The position numbers and the translations under genes are program-made. Under the pieces are notes generated by a model. The model did not search any database. It saw only the letters and a program-made list of their open reading frames with translations, and had not been told where the DNA came from. Shown piece by piece: positions 23,365 to 34,632 of a DNA stretch of 64,000 nucleotides (position 1 is its first letter; each line of letters begins with the position of its first letter). Location of the stretch: the NCBI GenBank assembly GCA_031002005.1, contig JARYHS010008074.1:267655930-267719929 (forward strand), in the 5' to 3' direction. The DNA comes from Vandiemenella viatica (lineage: Eukaryota; Arthropoda; Insecta; Orthoptera; Morabidae).

Positions 23365-25020
23365 TTATTCAACAAGCACATCTACTCCTTCATCATCACA
23401 AACAACTTCCCCTCCTTGACAGTCATTCTCAGCATCTCTCAGCTTCATCTCTACTGTATCAAATATCACATCAAACCCAGCTTGGTAAACAACTTCCCTA
23501 GGTAGCTGGTCACAAAATAACACATGGATGTACACCAAAGAAAAAACAAAGTTGAGCAAAAGTTCAAGCTCCCATATAACCTTAAAAATTATTCTCAGCT
23601 TCACGAAGAAGTCGGCAAAACATACATTAAACATGGCAAAAGGGAAAAAGTAAGCAAAATCTCTTGCAATATGAACTGTCTTACTACTATGAATGAGGTT
23701 ACCTATTTGGGCAAAATCTGAAAAAAACATCAACTAACATATACACCATAACATGTTGGAATATTTGTGTGGGACCCTGTATATCAAAGGCGAATAATTT
23801 TAGTTTAAGGACATTCCTCCAATCATCAAACAATGCATTCTCATCTGGTGGGAAAGGGTTGAGGTAGCTTTTCATCTTAGCTGCTTTCCCAAAACAAACT
23901 GTTTTCAGAATAAATCTTTTCCTCCCAACCTTCCTGTGTTGAGAGCCAATTATAGAAGTGAAGTGGGAACTTATTTCAATAACAGCTGTAGCTGCAGAAC
24001 AGTGCATGACATGGTCAAAATTGTGTTTGCTGGGTGTCCTGCCCCTGGAAAATCTGGCATCCCAGCAGTGTATAGTTTCCAAAATATGAAAGGAAAGCAA
24101 AATGTCAGTCTGTTGCTGACTTGAAAACTCTTGGAAGAGAATAGTGGCCACTGTCTGTTTTTGAATATGCAAAATATCTGCTGGTTGTCTGGAAACCAAT
24201 GGCCAATTACTGGTGTAGAAGGTAGGGAACATCTGTTCATGGATTTGCAATTTTAGTTTGTCCACAAAAGAGGGTTTCCTTAATCTCAGTTTCTTACAAA
24301 TAGCCTTAGTTGGGGTAGGTGAACGAACAGTATTAAACGCAGGATCTACCAACTGAATATCTGGAATCAGCTGGTCTGAAGGGTCAAGTACTGAGTCAGA
24401 ACAAACATCAGTCAGTGAAGTTGCAGGGGGTATTATGTTTTGCTCAGCTGATGGCAGGGGTGGGGTGGGTATGACAAGCTCAAGTGACTCATCTACCAGC
24501 TGTTCAGTGGTTGGAATAAGTTGTGCCCCTGTAAGGGTAGGTAGTTTAGGAATGGCAAGGTCAGCTGTATCTTTTATCATCTGGTCAGTTACAATATGTT
24601 GCAATGAGGGCAAACCATGTATAGGTTGTTCCTCAGATGGCTGAGGTATACTAGTAGTGAGTAATGAGTCTGCTTTGGTTTTCAAAATATCTACCGTAGT
24701 TGCTTTTGGCTGAAGTGTACTTCCAGGGGAATAGGGTGTAGGATCATTACTAGTATCGAAATTCTGTTTGATCTCCTGGTTCCAACGATCTAGTATAGCA
24801 CTTTGTTTAGAAAAATGGTAATCACAAATCTGCTTGATTTCTTGTCTAAATTTTTCTGCTCTAGACTATGCTGATCTAGCTTAGTAGTTAATAAGTTGAC
24901 AAGTGACTGCATGTCAGTGGGAGGCATGGTGGGGGTGTGTTGTTCAGTTTGAACTTGAGGAGTTATTGCAACTGTGTGTGCCTTAGGGTGCGGTATAGGT
25001 AATACTTCATTGGAAGCCAT
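23365..25020 (-). CDS. Unrecognised ORF of element C (about 551 codons, two frameshifts)
   Basis: The ATG at 25018-25020 opens a frame that continues to about 24853, shifts there, stays open to about 23710, shifts back, and ends at 23365. The first and last segments share a frame, and both shifts fall at A/T homopolymers (a T5 run near 24850 and an A7 run near 23723), so one uninterrupted protein is likely in the living element. The N-terminal ~90 residues include a Gln/Leu helical stretch. Residues ~120-260 are Pro/Glu/Leu-rich and low in complexity. A basic patch (KKLRLRKPS) leads into a globular-looking region with DHVMHC, RKVGRKRF and NPFPPDENALFDDW. The C-terminus is hydrophobic and then acidic. 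No zinc knuckle, protease or known gag motif is seen. It occupies the gag position, but I cannot assign a function. Confidence 0.6.
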
Positions 25021-26189
25021 AATGAATTTAATGAATGAAAGCAGCAAAAAAACTTTTCGAAAAATGTTGTACAAAATCCTAACTCAAATATTATTATTAC
25101 CTTACTATGTTTCACAACTGGCAAAAATATACGAAGCAATACCCAGGAAAACACAAAAAGTACAAACCCAAAGCAAAAATGCATAGACAGAATCTCACAG
25201 CCAGAACAGCTGTTCACAAAATATTTCGAAAATGTTGGTAAACAATACACAGAAATCACAAATTCCCCCAAAATGCACACACAAAATAAAATAAAATAAT
25301 GTAAAAATAAGCACACGCAAACCTGAAAAAGAAATTACAAAGTGAAAAGAAAAAAAAATTTCCAAGTCCGTAATGTAAACAACAGCGATGCTAACACACC
25401 GGGTAGAAGTCAGCTGGCATTCGGTAGAGGATCTTTGACATGGCTAAGTGGTATATTTGTGACATGAACCTCTTTGACTTGTTTACAGCTGACGGGCAAT
25501 AACAAACATGGATTGAAAAGGAATGTTTTCCCCAATACACAAATGTGAAAAATGCACCAATATGTCGTTGAATGGAGGAATAAAATACAAAAATGGACCC
25601 GGTAAAATTGGGTTTGTGATATAAAATCACTAGTTTGCTGTCGTAACAGCTAAGAAAAAGTAGAAAAATATCCGTTACTGTGATTGTAACGTGGTAGACA
25701 TCCGCGGATGTTTAGATCAACTATGGCTAGAAGAAAAATTGTTGATGCACAGCGGCGGAAGCGCCCGGAAGAAACCACTGTACTAATAGAAAAGAATCCT
25801 TCGCAAGCACAGAGTTCACTACGCTCTGGTTGAAGGGGCCATTAAACGAAATGTGTAGATGATTCACTGTCACTTATCTTAATTACGTCGCCGTGGCGAA
25901 GTGCAGACCCGGAGTGTCTGATGAGGCTCGGCCAGTGTAGTGGGCACTGCGAGCGGCTCCCTGGACGAACGTCAGCGCTGCGATAGCGAAAGGGAGGGTG
26001 GCGTTTCTTCTCTGCAACAGCGGTAGCGGTGCAGCGACTTCCTTGGGCACAGGCAGTCCCTCACTCGTTGCTGTTGTGTCGTCTCGCTGGTGTCGTGGGC
26101 GGTCAGGAACGTCGATGAAAATAATCCAAATGGCACTGGATGAAAGATTGCACTGTTCGGTTTACTCTGGAATCACTGTTCTACTCGAA
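25021..26189 (-). other. Leader of element C
   Basis: About 1.17 kb between the primer-site region and the ORF's ATG on the element's strand. It is GC-richer near 25850-26110. No domain is recognised; it is presumably untranslated leader with packaging signals. Confidence 0.5.
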
Positions 26190-26210
26190 CACTCGTCACT
26201 ACGATCCCCA
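26190..26210 (-). promoter_or_regulatory. Probable primer-binding site of element C
   Basis: On the minus strand, TGGGGATCGTAGTGACGAG follows the LTR's terminal CCTGACA directly. The starting TGG and its position are as expected; I cannot name the matching tRNA. Confidence 0.5.
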
Positions 26211-28540
26211 TGTCAGGGACTAGTCGAGTACTGGGGTTGAGGTATCGGCTAAGTCACCTGAGCCAGAATGTTGTCCAAAATTTTCTAAAGTTCTGAAACC
26301 GTGTAGAATTAATATTGCTAACAGTTCAAATGACCACAGTCGCCACTTGCAGGCTTCACCTTCTGCAAGAAAGGTAGTATGCTACGAAATAAAAACCTCA
26401 AGTCGAAATCAAAAGTCATATATTCTTCCAAATTTTCACATGATGTTATAAAACACTGTTAGCGCAGGCAATCGGATTGAAATCGTCTCCAAATTACAAG
26501 TTGCGATTCCAGAGCAACGCGACTTTAAAACCCCCAAAAACTGAATGTAACTGACTAGTTGCTTGGTTAGTAAATGTTCACCACAAAACTACAACATGGC
26601 TGCTGTTTCTCGCGTTCCTTCATCCTTGGTTGGTTCAAGTACCAGCCCGTTCCGCCAGACCGAACGGAGCTCACCCGACGTGTGTTAACCACCGCGGTAC
26701 AAATGACACTGAAGACTGCCGACCAAATTCCCGCCTCTTAGTTGCCTTATATTAACTTGAGATCACGTGGTACATTGGTCTTCAACAAATTACCAAATAT
26801 GGATGTGTTAGTTTGCCTACCACTTAAGTCAGTGTTCAATTATATTCTTATTTAAAATCGGCTTTAGTAATTCTCTCGAAATTATGTTTAAAATATTATT
26901 CCTGATTTTAGACTGTCTCTCAATGTGAACTTCGTTTAAATTTATTGAGTTATGGGAAACCGAAAAAATCTAACAGTCAAATGTGGCTATTATTCATGTT
27001 TTTATTTATAGCTCCGAAAGTTTAAGTCTTATTGCGCCGGAAAAATTATCACAGTGAAGCCTGTCTCAAACTGCATCTTTAGTGCTTATTTTATCTTCGT
27101 AGCTGCTATACCTGAGATACCATAAATTATTTAGTGATTTACACGTGTGTTTTCTGCAGCGTGAACTTACGAAACCTATAACGTCGGTGCTATGGCCTTA
27201 AATGACTTGAAATAATTATGTAGGAAGCTAAAAGAATGGATTTTTATGATAAACTAATTTTTATCCCGGAATCAAAGTAGGCTTTTAAGTGATAAATTGC
27301 CAAAACTGAGTGTTCAATTTTTACGTGTTCATTTACTGTTTAAAATTACTTAAAGTGTTGTAAACTATCAGATTTATGTGAATTTACATCGCTTCCTGTC
27401 TGTTTTAATTTATTCTCAACTTTATATTGTGTGGCAGTGTTTACAATTGGTGTAGTAGCATTTTATGTGCGCAGTGTCTGTAACAAATTATTTCATGATC
27501 GGATTAACATAAAACAGGTTAGTGAAATGTCTTTAAATGTGTCTAGAAAATTAATTAAGTGTGTTAGCTAGTATTTAAATGTCATTAGTGCTCTTGAAAT
27601 GGCTTTAAAGTGCTGGAATTTATTCCTAAAAGTTGGACAAATTGATCGATTTACTGGCGTCTATTTACTCACTGATATTTCATATTCTACAGACTGAAAC
27701 TATTTAAAACCTATTAAAATTGAAAGATTATTTTATTTACTGCTTGTTTTTCTACTTTTAAAATCCTGAAACTACTTAAAAGACCAAAATTATGTATGTG
27801 AACTGTTTAAGAAAAATGAGTATTAAAAATCCCATATAATTACTTCTTATAGTTATTAGATGCTTTCAAATTATCAGAAATCTATTAATTTATCTACTAG
27901 GCTGTCTCAGGGATTATTATTGCTGCTTTTAGGAGCTTTAACATGGTCAAGTTTTATTACAATGAATTATTTTCATTTCTGCTTCAGACTGTTATTTTGT
28001 CATCCAGTTTATTTCTTTAAAAGTCCTACTAAACTATATTTAAATGTTAAGTTATGGTTATGGTGCATCTAGGCCCGTGTAATATAGGTTCTTTATTGTC
28101 TTTACTGTACTGAAATCACTTCGGAAATACTAAAACTGTAATATGCCAAAATTTATGGGTTAGGTTTTTCCTTTATTGAAATTACTTATTTATCTCCGAA
28201 ATAATGTGTGTTACCCATGATAAAAGGTTTATTTATGCATATTATTTTCAATTATTCAACGTTTACTTCATTTAAATCGGTTCCAAACATCTCGCCAACC
28301 AGCGTTGGTATCTGTTATCGAAAGTTTATTCTTATGTGAAATAGCCTATTTCCTACTGAAATATCGTGGCTTTAATGCAGTTTATAGTTTATTTATGTTA
28401 GTTATGTGTGATTTATTAACTTCGGTGTATGCAAAAGTGTTGTCAACCCGCTTTTAAGTGTGGTACCGGGTACTACAGTTAACCCAAAATTCGGTCGAAA
28501 TCCTACTAAATATTGAAAATAGAATGAGGGATACCTTACA
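26211..28540 (-). repeat. 5' LTR of element C
   Basis: A 2330-bp partner of 18709-21039, flanked at 28541-28544 by ATAC. Differences are mostly single-base indels in short runs and a few substitutions. The terminal patch 26211-26248 differs much more from its partner. Confidence 0.85.
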
Positions 28541-28544
28541 ATAC

Positions 28545-31164
28545 CTTATTTGTACTTAAACCAACATATCTACCAGCAACAAATCCATAAAGTCAACCAG
28601 CATTCAACTATCCTCCATAAAATCATCTGCCTTTCATCCCCTAACTTGCTTCATCAAATATCCATGATAAAATGTTTAACAGGGTTAGTGATAAACATTT
28701 CATCATCAACTGTGACTGTTGTGTGCCTTGGATAATTAGATTGTTCTACAGTATGCGGTCGCCATCATATTGATAAGCCTCAATAATGGAAAGATATGTT
28801 CATCAATAAAAGTCACTGCATCTAATTAAAATTTCAAAACATCACTATATTCTTGAAAAATAATTTTACAAATTCAAAACATCACCAAACAAGTTGACTG
28901 CAGGTAGTGATAAGCAATTCAAACGACACCAACCCTCATGAACCCCCTAACTGAATTATAGTCACATGATGATAACTGAAAAGTTCCACATGCAACAAAA
29001 TTTCAAACATGGCATCCCGAATTTCACTTCACCATGCAGTCACATCTGCCTACCCATGTCAGGTGTTACTCTGACCAATGAGTGTTCTGCTCCTGTAATT
29101 TACAGTGATTGCCTCAAGGGTATCGTGGAGGGTGCTATATATAGACAAGAAAAAAGTTCCTACTCAGCATGGACAAAAGTAACCTTCTGCAATTGTTGAT
29201 TGTGACATCAGATGTGTTAAAACTCCTTTAATAAATAACTATCTGTCTGAAACTTTGATAGTAGTTAGGCAGACTTATAAATGTTAAAATCAATGTGAAT
29301 AAAAAAATTTGTTTCTCTCATATTTTCGTCGTTAAAAATTATTTTTTTGCAATTCTAAAAATGATGATAATTCCCAAAGCTTTAAAGCTACACAGCTAAA
29401 ATAACTTTTAACATGTCTTCAATCTTCCACTCTTTCATTTGAAACTATGATATACTTTTATACTAGTCTCTAACAGGTTGAACCAAAATTATTAAATAAA
29501 TTTTAATTTGGAAAATGGATATCTTTTGAAAGATTTCACTTACAGCTCTGAGACTTATTTTATATGAATCTTTATTCAAAATCCTCATCAAATATGCCAT
29601 TAATCTGTTGCTACAAGATCCCTAATTTGTTATCAAATTTTTCAAAATCCTTCACTTGGGCGATGTCTGCTCTAGCCAAACGGTAACTGTGTCTTAACTT
29701 ATTACACCAGGTTCCAACTTTTAATGTCTTATAAGCTTTTAATGGAATTTTACTGCTATAAGGTTCCTATCCTCATTTTACTAGTTATAATCCTAATGTG
29801 CTCTAGAAATGAGGGCAAAGTTGTCTTTTACAAAATATTCTGAATACAAATACCAGATATGCTAATACTACTTACTGACTTTCTATAATTATTTCACTTT
29901 GAAATGTGACTTGAATTATCTAAGCAAATGGCTTTAAACTTAATATGCAATGGTATTCAAGTAAACTCACTGCTCTGTGAAAAAGTTTAGTTACGAAGTA
30001 ACAAAATTTTTAGGTTACATAATGGGATTCTGATAGAATGAAGACGCATGCAAGTGAAATATATACAATAGCATTTTGTATATTTCCTTAAAATTATACA
30101 TAATATTTGTTCACAGCAAATTAGGTACTTTGTATTCAGTGTAATAAATCAAAACAGTCAGTTATTTTTAGAGATTGTTTTGGTTGAGAGAAGAAAAGAA
30201 AGGCTATAGTTGAAGCATTGAAAAGTTACTGCTGACAGGGAACTTAGGTTTTATGTTAATTTGGTATTGGAATCCATAAAGAAAATATAATAAAAGTTAT
30301 CTTATTTAAGTGTAACGACTCTTTAATTTGAGGATAGTAAAAGAGGGTGATCAATTTTACTCTGGCAGTCCAACCCAAGGATGGCATAATACGACATCCA
30401 ACATGGTCATGAAACTTGAGGATGTCTAAGAAATACGACATGATCTGATAAAAATTTATCTGGCTGTAGGTACGACCCTACCCTATTAACACACCACTCA
30501 AAACATCACATATCAGTTCTTCTTCTGGATACTCCTTCACCTCTACTATCCTCCCAACAAATCCCCCTGTAACTTTTCATGGATCATGTCATATATCTAT
30601 AACCCCACCAAATCAGTTTAGAAGGGACCTTATCATAGATCATTTATTGATTAATGGATTTTTATAAATGTTTTATTAAAGCACTTTTCCAACTCAGAAG
30701 ATAACCATTTCCATCAGGAAACATTTTTTGAAAGCTGAAATTCTAATGTGAAATAATTTTTGTACATTTTTATTTAAAGAGATATTTTAATTTCAAGAAC
30801 TATTTAGTCACGTGCATGGGGCAAAGAACGAAAAATGTTTTAAAAATAAAATCATAAACTAATGGAAAGAATTAACTTAAATTTACTATGGCAGCATATT
30901 GTTGGCATTAAGACACCTTTTATGTCAAGAAAATAGAGTCTGGAAATAAATTTTTGATATGTTTTTAGTAAAGTAAATAACTTTGGAGTCGTAAATAAAA
31001 TAAGTAGGAAGATAAAATTAGGCTTAAATGAGAGAGAAAATAACTGATGTATTAATAATAACAGTAATATGTTATTAAATATAATAAACATAATTAACAT
31101 GTTGTGTTATGTTATGTTTTATGGACTATAACAGTTGTTTTGATATGAAATGTTATTTATATAT
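28545..31164. other. Unassigned intergenic DNA
   Basis: AT-rich sequence of about 2.6 kb. I found no coding domain, repeat array or element terminus on either strand. Confidence 0.4.
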
Positions 31165-32350
31165 GTGTATATCCATATATTTCACCCTGCAGCCACCACT
31201 ACCTGGTGCAGACCATTGATGATTGTTTGTGACAGTAGCATGGAGTTTCCCATCACGCACAACATTGGCCAAATGGTAGTAGCTTTAGGAGATGTGGTGT
31301 TTGAAAGTGGTCAATCAGGGACATTTTATTTCTGGACAAAAAAACATGTATGTCCCTATATTTCTCTTTGCGACCACAACTACATAGCTCAGACCACTTG
31401 TGTTTGTGTGTGGTAGTGACATCAAATCTCCCATCCTGCACTATGGTGGTTGTATTTCAGTAGCTACAGGAGTGTGAGAGATATGGTAGTTGAAAGTGGT
31501 TGACTTGGGGCACTTTCATATTTCTACCAAAGCCTTGTGTGTCCATATATTTCACTTTACCGCCAAAACGACCTAATGCAGACCACTGGTGTTTGTGTGT
31601 GGTAGTAGCATAGAGTCACTGATCATGCACCAAATGTCAGTAGTTGTTGGGATGTGGGAGATATAGTGATTTAAATTGGTCGATCAGGGACATTTTGTAT
31701 TTCAACCAAAGACACACGTGTCCGTATAAATCATTTTGCTGCCACAACTAAATAGTGCAGACCAGTGATGTTTATATATGGTAGTGGCCTCATGTCTCCT
31801 CTCATGCTCTATGGTGGTTAGATGTTGGTAGCTATAGGGGTGTGGGAGATAAGGTGGTTGAAATTAGTCGACCTAGGTAATGTTTCTACTTCTACTGATG
31901 ATGTGTGTGTCCCAATATTTCGCCTTGCAGCCAGAACTACCAAGCACAGACCACTGGGTTTAGGTGTGGTAGTAGCCTGGAGTCTTCCATCATGTGCTAT
32001 GGTGATTGAATCATTAGCTGTGAGGATGTATTAGATATGGTGGTTGAAAGTGGTTGACTTGATATAAAAATCTGAAGCCAAAACTAACTAGCGCAGTTGA
32101 ATGGTATTTGTGTGTGGTAGTAGCCTCAAGTCTCCCAGCATGCTCTACAGTGGTTTTATGTTGGTAGCTATGGGAGTATGGCAGATATGGTAGTTGAAAT
32201 TGGTCAATGGAGGCCATTTTCATATTTTTTACCAAAGACATGTGTATCTCTATATTTCACTTTGCAGCCATAAATACCCCTGCCGATCACAGATTTTTGG
32301 TAGAGTATTATCCTTAAGGCTCTCATCATGCATTATAGTGGTTGCATTTC
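31165..32350 (+). repeat. Degenerate satellite, period about 180-190 bp
   Basis: The landmark T-TTCACTTTGC-GCCA recurs at about 31181, 31362, 31551, 31730, 31919 and 32256, with a shortened unit between the last two. Units also share GTTTGTGTGTGGTAGTAGC, a GGGAG.TATGGTAGTTGAAA block and a following GGTCGA(T/C) block. There are six to seven diverged copies in head-to-tail order. Confidence 0.8.
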
Positions 32351-32827
32351 TGTAGCTATTAGCCAAAATTCCTTACAATCATGAATGATGTCATGGGCAC
32401 CAGCTAGTGTAAATCTAAATTCAATGATAGGGACTTTTCTTGCAATGTGTTAAGAAGTCAGAAATAGCAGTGTATAAACAATTCAACAAGGTTTTCTCTA
32501 ATTTTGATGAAATCTACATATGTTTGCTAGAGTGAATGCTTTCAGCCAGTGTTGTTAATTTAAAAATAACCTGCCATATTCATATGTGATCTCCAATGTC
32601 CAATTCAGCTTTCAACGGTATTTCTAATGTGTGATCTGATACCAGTATTTATTTCATTACATTCAAGAATATATCAGGTTAGTAATAGCAGACATTATTT
32701 TGATTTGGATATATAATATTAATCCAGGAACATCTTCAGGAATGGTATCAGGAATATCATATAACATACAAGTTGATGTGTGAATCTTGCATAACCCCAA
32801 TGTACCTTTTGATCATGACAACCACAG
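32351..32827. other. Unassigned DNA between satellite and hairpin
   Basis: AT-rich; nothing recognised. Confidence 0.4.
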
Positions 32828-32883
32828 TGTAAATGAAAACACCGTCTATTAGCAACTGATTTTATTCATATAGGCTCAGACAT

Positions 32884-32914
32884 GTTTCGCCCTTGTGGAA
32901 TGGGGCACTGTCAG
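32884..32914 (-). ncRNA. Hammerhead-like core, left arm (degenerate)
   Basis: The minus strand reads CTGACAG, stem II GCCC/GGGC with a ten-base loop, then GAAAC. The second core segment is canonical. The first departs from the CUGANGA consensus at the last two positions, so cleavage activity is doubtful. Confidence 0.45.
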
Positions 32915-33354
32915 TGACTGTGGATGTATATACATGTTGGTGTTAACAAAATTACAATATTAATATACACAAATAACTAATAATAAACTACATTCTACTT
33001 ATGATTTATGATTGAGGCAGTTACATGGTGGTCAGGAATAGGTCCATTTGCACTTTTTTGTGACCTGAACTGTAGTTATGGTTCCATATAACTATGAGAA
33101 TATCTGTTGTTACCCTTAGATTTTGAAACAGTGGTACGGTTAACTCCAAGAAAGGGTAACAATAGCTATTCTCATAGTTATGTGGAACCATAACAAAAGT
33201 TCAGGTCACAAAAAAGTGCAAATGGAGCTATTCCTGACCACCATGTGACTGCCTCAACCATAAGTCGTAAGTAGAATGTAGTTTATTATTAGTTAGTTTT
33301 GTATGTTAATATTGTAATTTTGTTAACACTAACATGTATATACATCCACAGTAA

Positions 33355-33385
33355 CTGACGATGCCCCATTCCACAAGAGCAAAAT
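33355..33385 (+). ncRNA. Hammerhead-like core, right arm (degenerate)
   Basis: Reads CTGACGA (fits CUGANGA), then GCCC...GAGC as a weakened stem II, then AAAA in place of GAAA. Its defects fall in the opposite half from those of the left-arm copy. Confidence 0.45.
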
Positions 33386-33779
33386 GCGTCTGAGCCTATA
33401 TGAATAAAACCAGTTGCTAATAGACGGTGTTTTCATTTACAATTGTGTAACAAGCAACTGCGAAAGAATGGCCAATATACCATATACAACCACAGTTGTT
33501 TGTCTTAAATCCTTCATCCACTGTTTTGCACAGACTCAGTCCTTCTAGTCAATTTGAGGGACTATGATTCACACTGAATCAAAATTTTCTGATGCTGTTT
33601 ACTTCCAGAAGTTACTAGGATTTTACTGGTCTCACCATTGCTGGAAACTACTTTATTACCAAAGCAGTGAGTAACAAATAAGCCTGAGTCTAACGCGCAG
33701 TAGTTCATACCTCAACCCCAGCATAATCCGTTCTCTCTTCCTCAAAAACACTACCTCTATCTATTCCAGGAGTTCCTCA

Positions 33780-33975
33780 CATCTTTCCGGTCCAAAACCT
33801 CTTTCCTCAATTCTAACATCTTCAGGTCCATCGAAACCTGAGCCATGAAAAAAATATCCAGTAACAACATCATCACCTTTCAAACTGACAAGGACTCAAA
33901 CACAGTGGTCATTGACAGCGCTGATACCCTGAGATGGTTGTTTGACACAATGCTTACTGTCCACATTCCAGATTT
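33780..33975 (+). pseudogene. Penelope-like element N-terminal fragment
   Basis: One frame, with an in-frame TGA near 33838, reads KKISSNNIITFQTDKDSNT and then VVIDSADTLRWLFDTML. The pattern of a Lys-rich start, ADKG-like block, T-V-V-(I/M)-D and a following ML resembles the region ahead of the RT in Penelope-like elements. No RT core follows before the hAT insertion at 34633. It may be the 5' part of the PLE whose endonuclease lies at 38070-38558. Confidence 0.42.
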
Positions 33976-34624
33976 GTACTTATCCGACACACTCACCATG
34001 TGTCTCTTGTCTTTGTAAGAATAAAATTTATACTGAAACAATGTAAAATGTTTTAATTTTTTCTTCTAGCTGTTATCGGTCTTTTGACTAGCTTGATGTA
34101 ATGTGGTTTGAATTAACTGAATAATAAGGGAGGAAAATAGTTTCCCATTTTAAGTTCTTCTCATAATTAACAAAAAATGAAATGCAATACATTCATTCCA
34201 CTTTTCCTTCTCATTAACCAGATGAATTGGAAATAGTAAAAAAATTCAGTAATTTTCTTTGAGCATGGTTCATTTTGTTGATAAATGTAGCACTATCTTC
34301 TATTGAAAAAGTGACATGAATTATTCTACACAGAAATAATCCAAAGAAACTAATATATATAGAATTTTGCTGTTTGTGTAAATTATTCAAATTCTTACCT
34401 TCACAAAAGAACAGCAGCACAGTAATGAAGTAACAATTATGAAGCAAATAAGAGCTGTACCAGCGATAAGAAATGTTGAATCTGAATTGAAATAAACCGC
34501 TTCAAATTTCTGAAAAAAAAAAAAAAAATTAGATGTAAAATATAATTTGCAGCGCTAAGAATATGTGAAATATTTTATTTTCTAAGAACTTTAATTCATC
34601 ATAATGGTCAGACTGCAAATAATA
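33976..34624. other. Unassigned DNA upstream of hAT-1
   Basis: AT-rich; a run of A at about 34510-34526. No RT motif is found here, so the PLE is deleted or displaced. Confidence 0.4.
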
Positions 34625-34632
34625 CTATAAGG

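Larger units (their letters stand above)
18709..28540 (-). mobile_element. LTR retrotransposon C, large and pol-less, minus strand
   Basis: Two long direct repeats (18709-21039 and 26211-28540, ~2.33 kb each) differ by only about ten small changes across ~2.28 kb, apart from one terminal patch. They are flanked by the 4-bp duplication ATAC (18705-18708 and 28541-28544). Orientation is set by a purine tract (AGGGGGCA on the minus strand) against the 21039 end, a TGG just outside the 26211 end, and the direction of the one long reading frame. The 5.17-kb interior has no recognisable protease, RT, RNase H or integrase. It is a young insertion that must have used trans-acting enzymes: a LARD-like non-autonomous element with an unknown ORF. 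Confidence 0.85.
32828..33441. repeat. 614-bp hairpin (inverted repeat) related to PLE termini
   Basis: The left arm, 32828-33117, is the imperfect reverse complement of the right arm, 33152-33441, with a 34-base loop. The outermost bases are TGTAAATGAAAACACCGTC and its complement. Each arm contains a hammerhead-ribozyme-like core. Similar cores are known in Penelope-like element terminal repeats, and PLE coding fragments lie just downstream, so these are probably two inverted PLE terminal repeats. A foldback or MITE-type DNA element is the alternative; no target duplication is evident. Confidence 0.8.

Noticed and set aside
22966..23381. Minus-strand frames of 86-131 codons rich in Tyr or Leu runs
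   Set aside because: The runs come from AAT/TAA microsatellites; no domain, and the frames are explained by simple repeats in the 3' region of element C.
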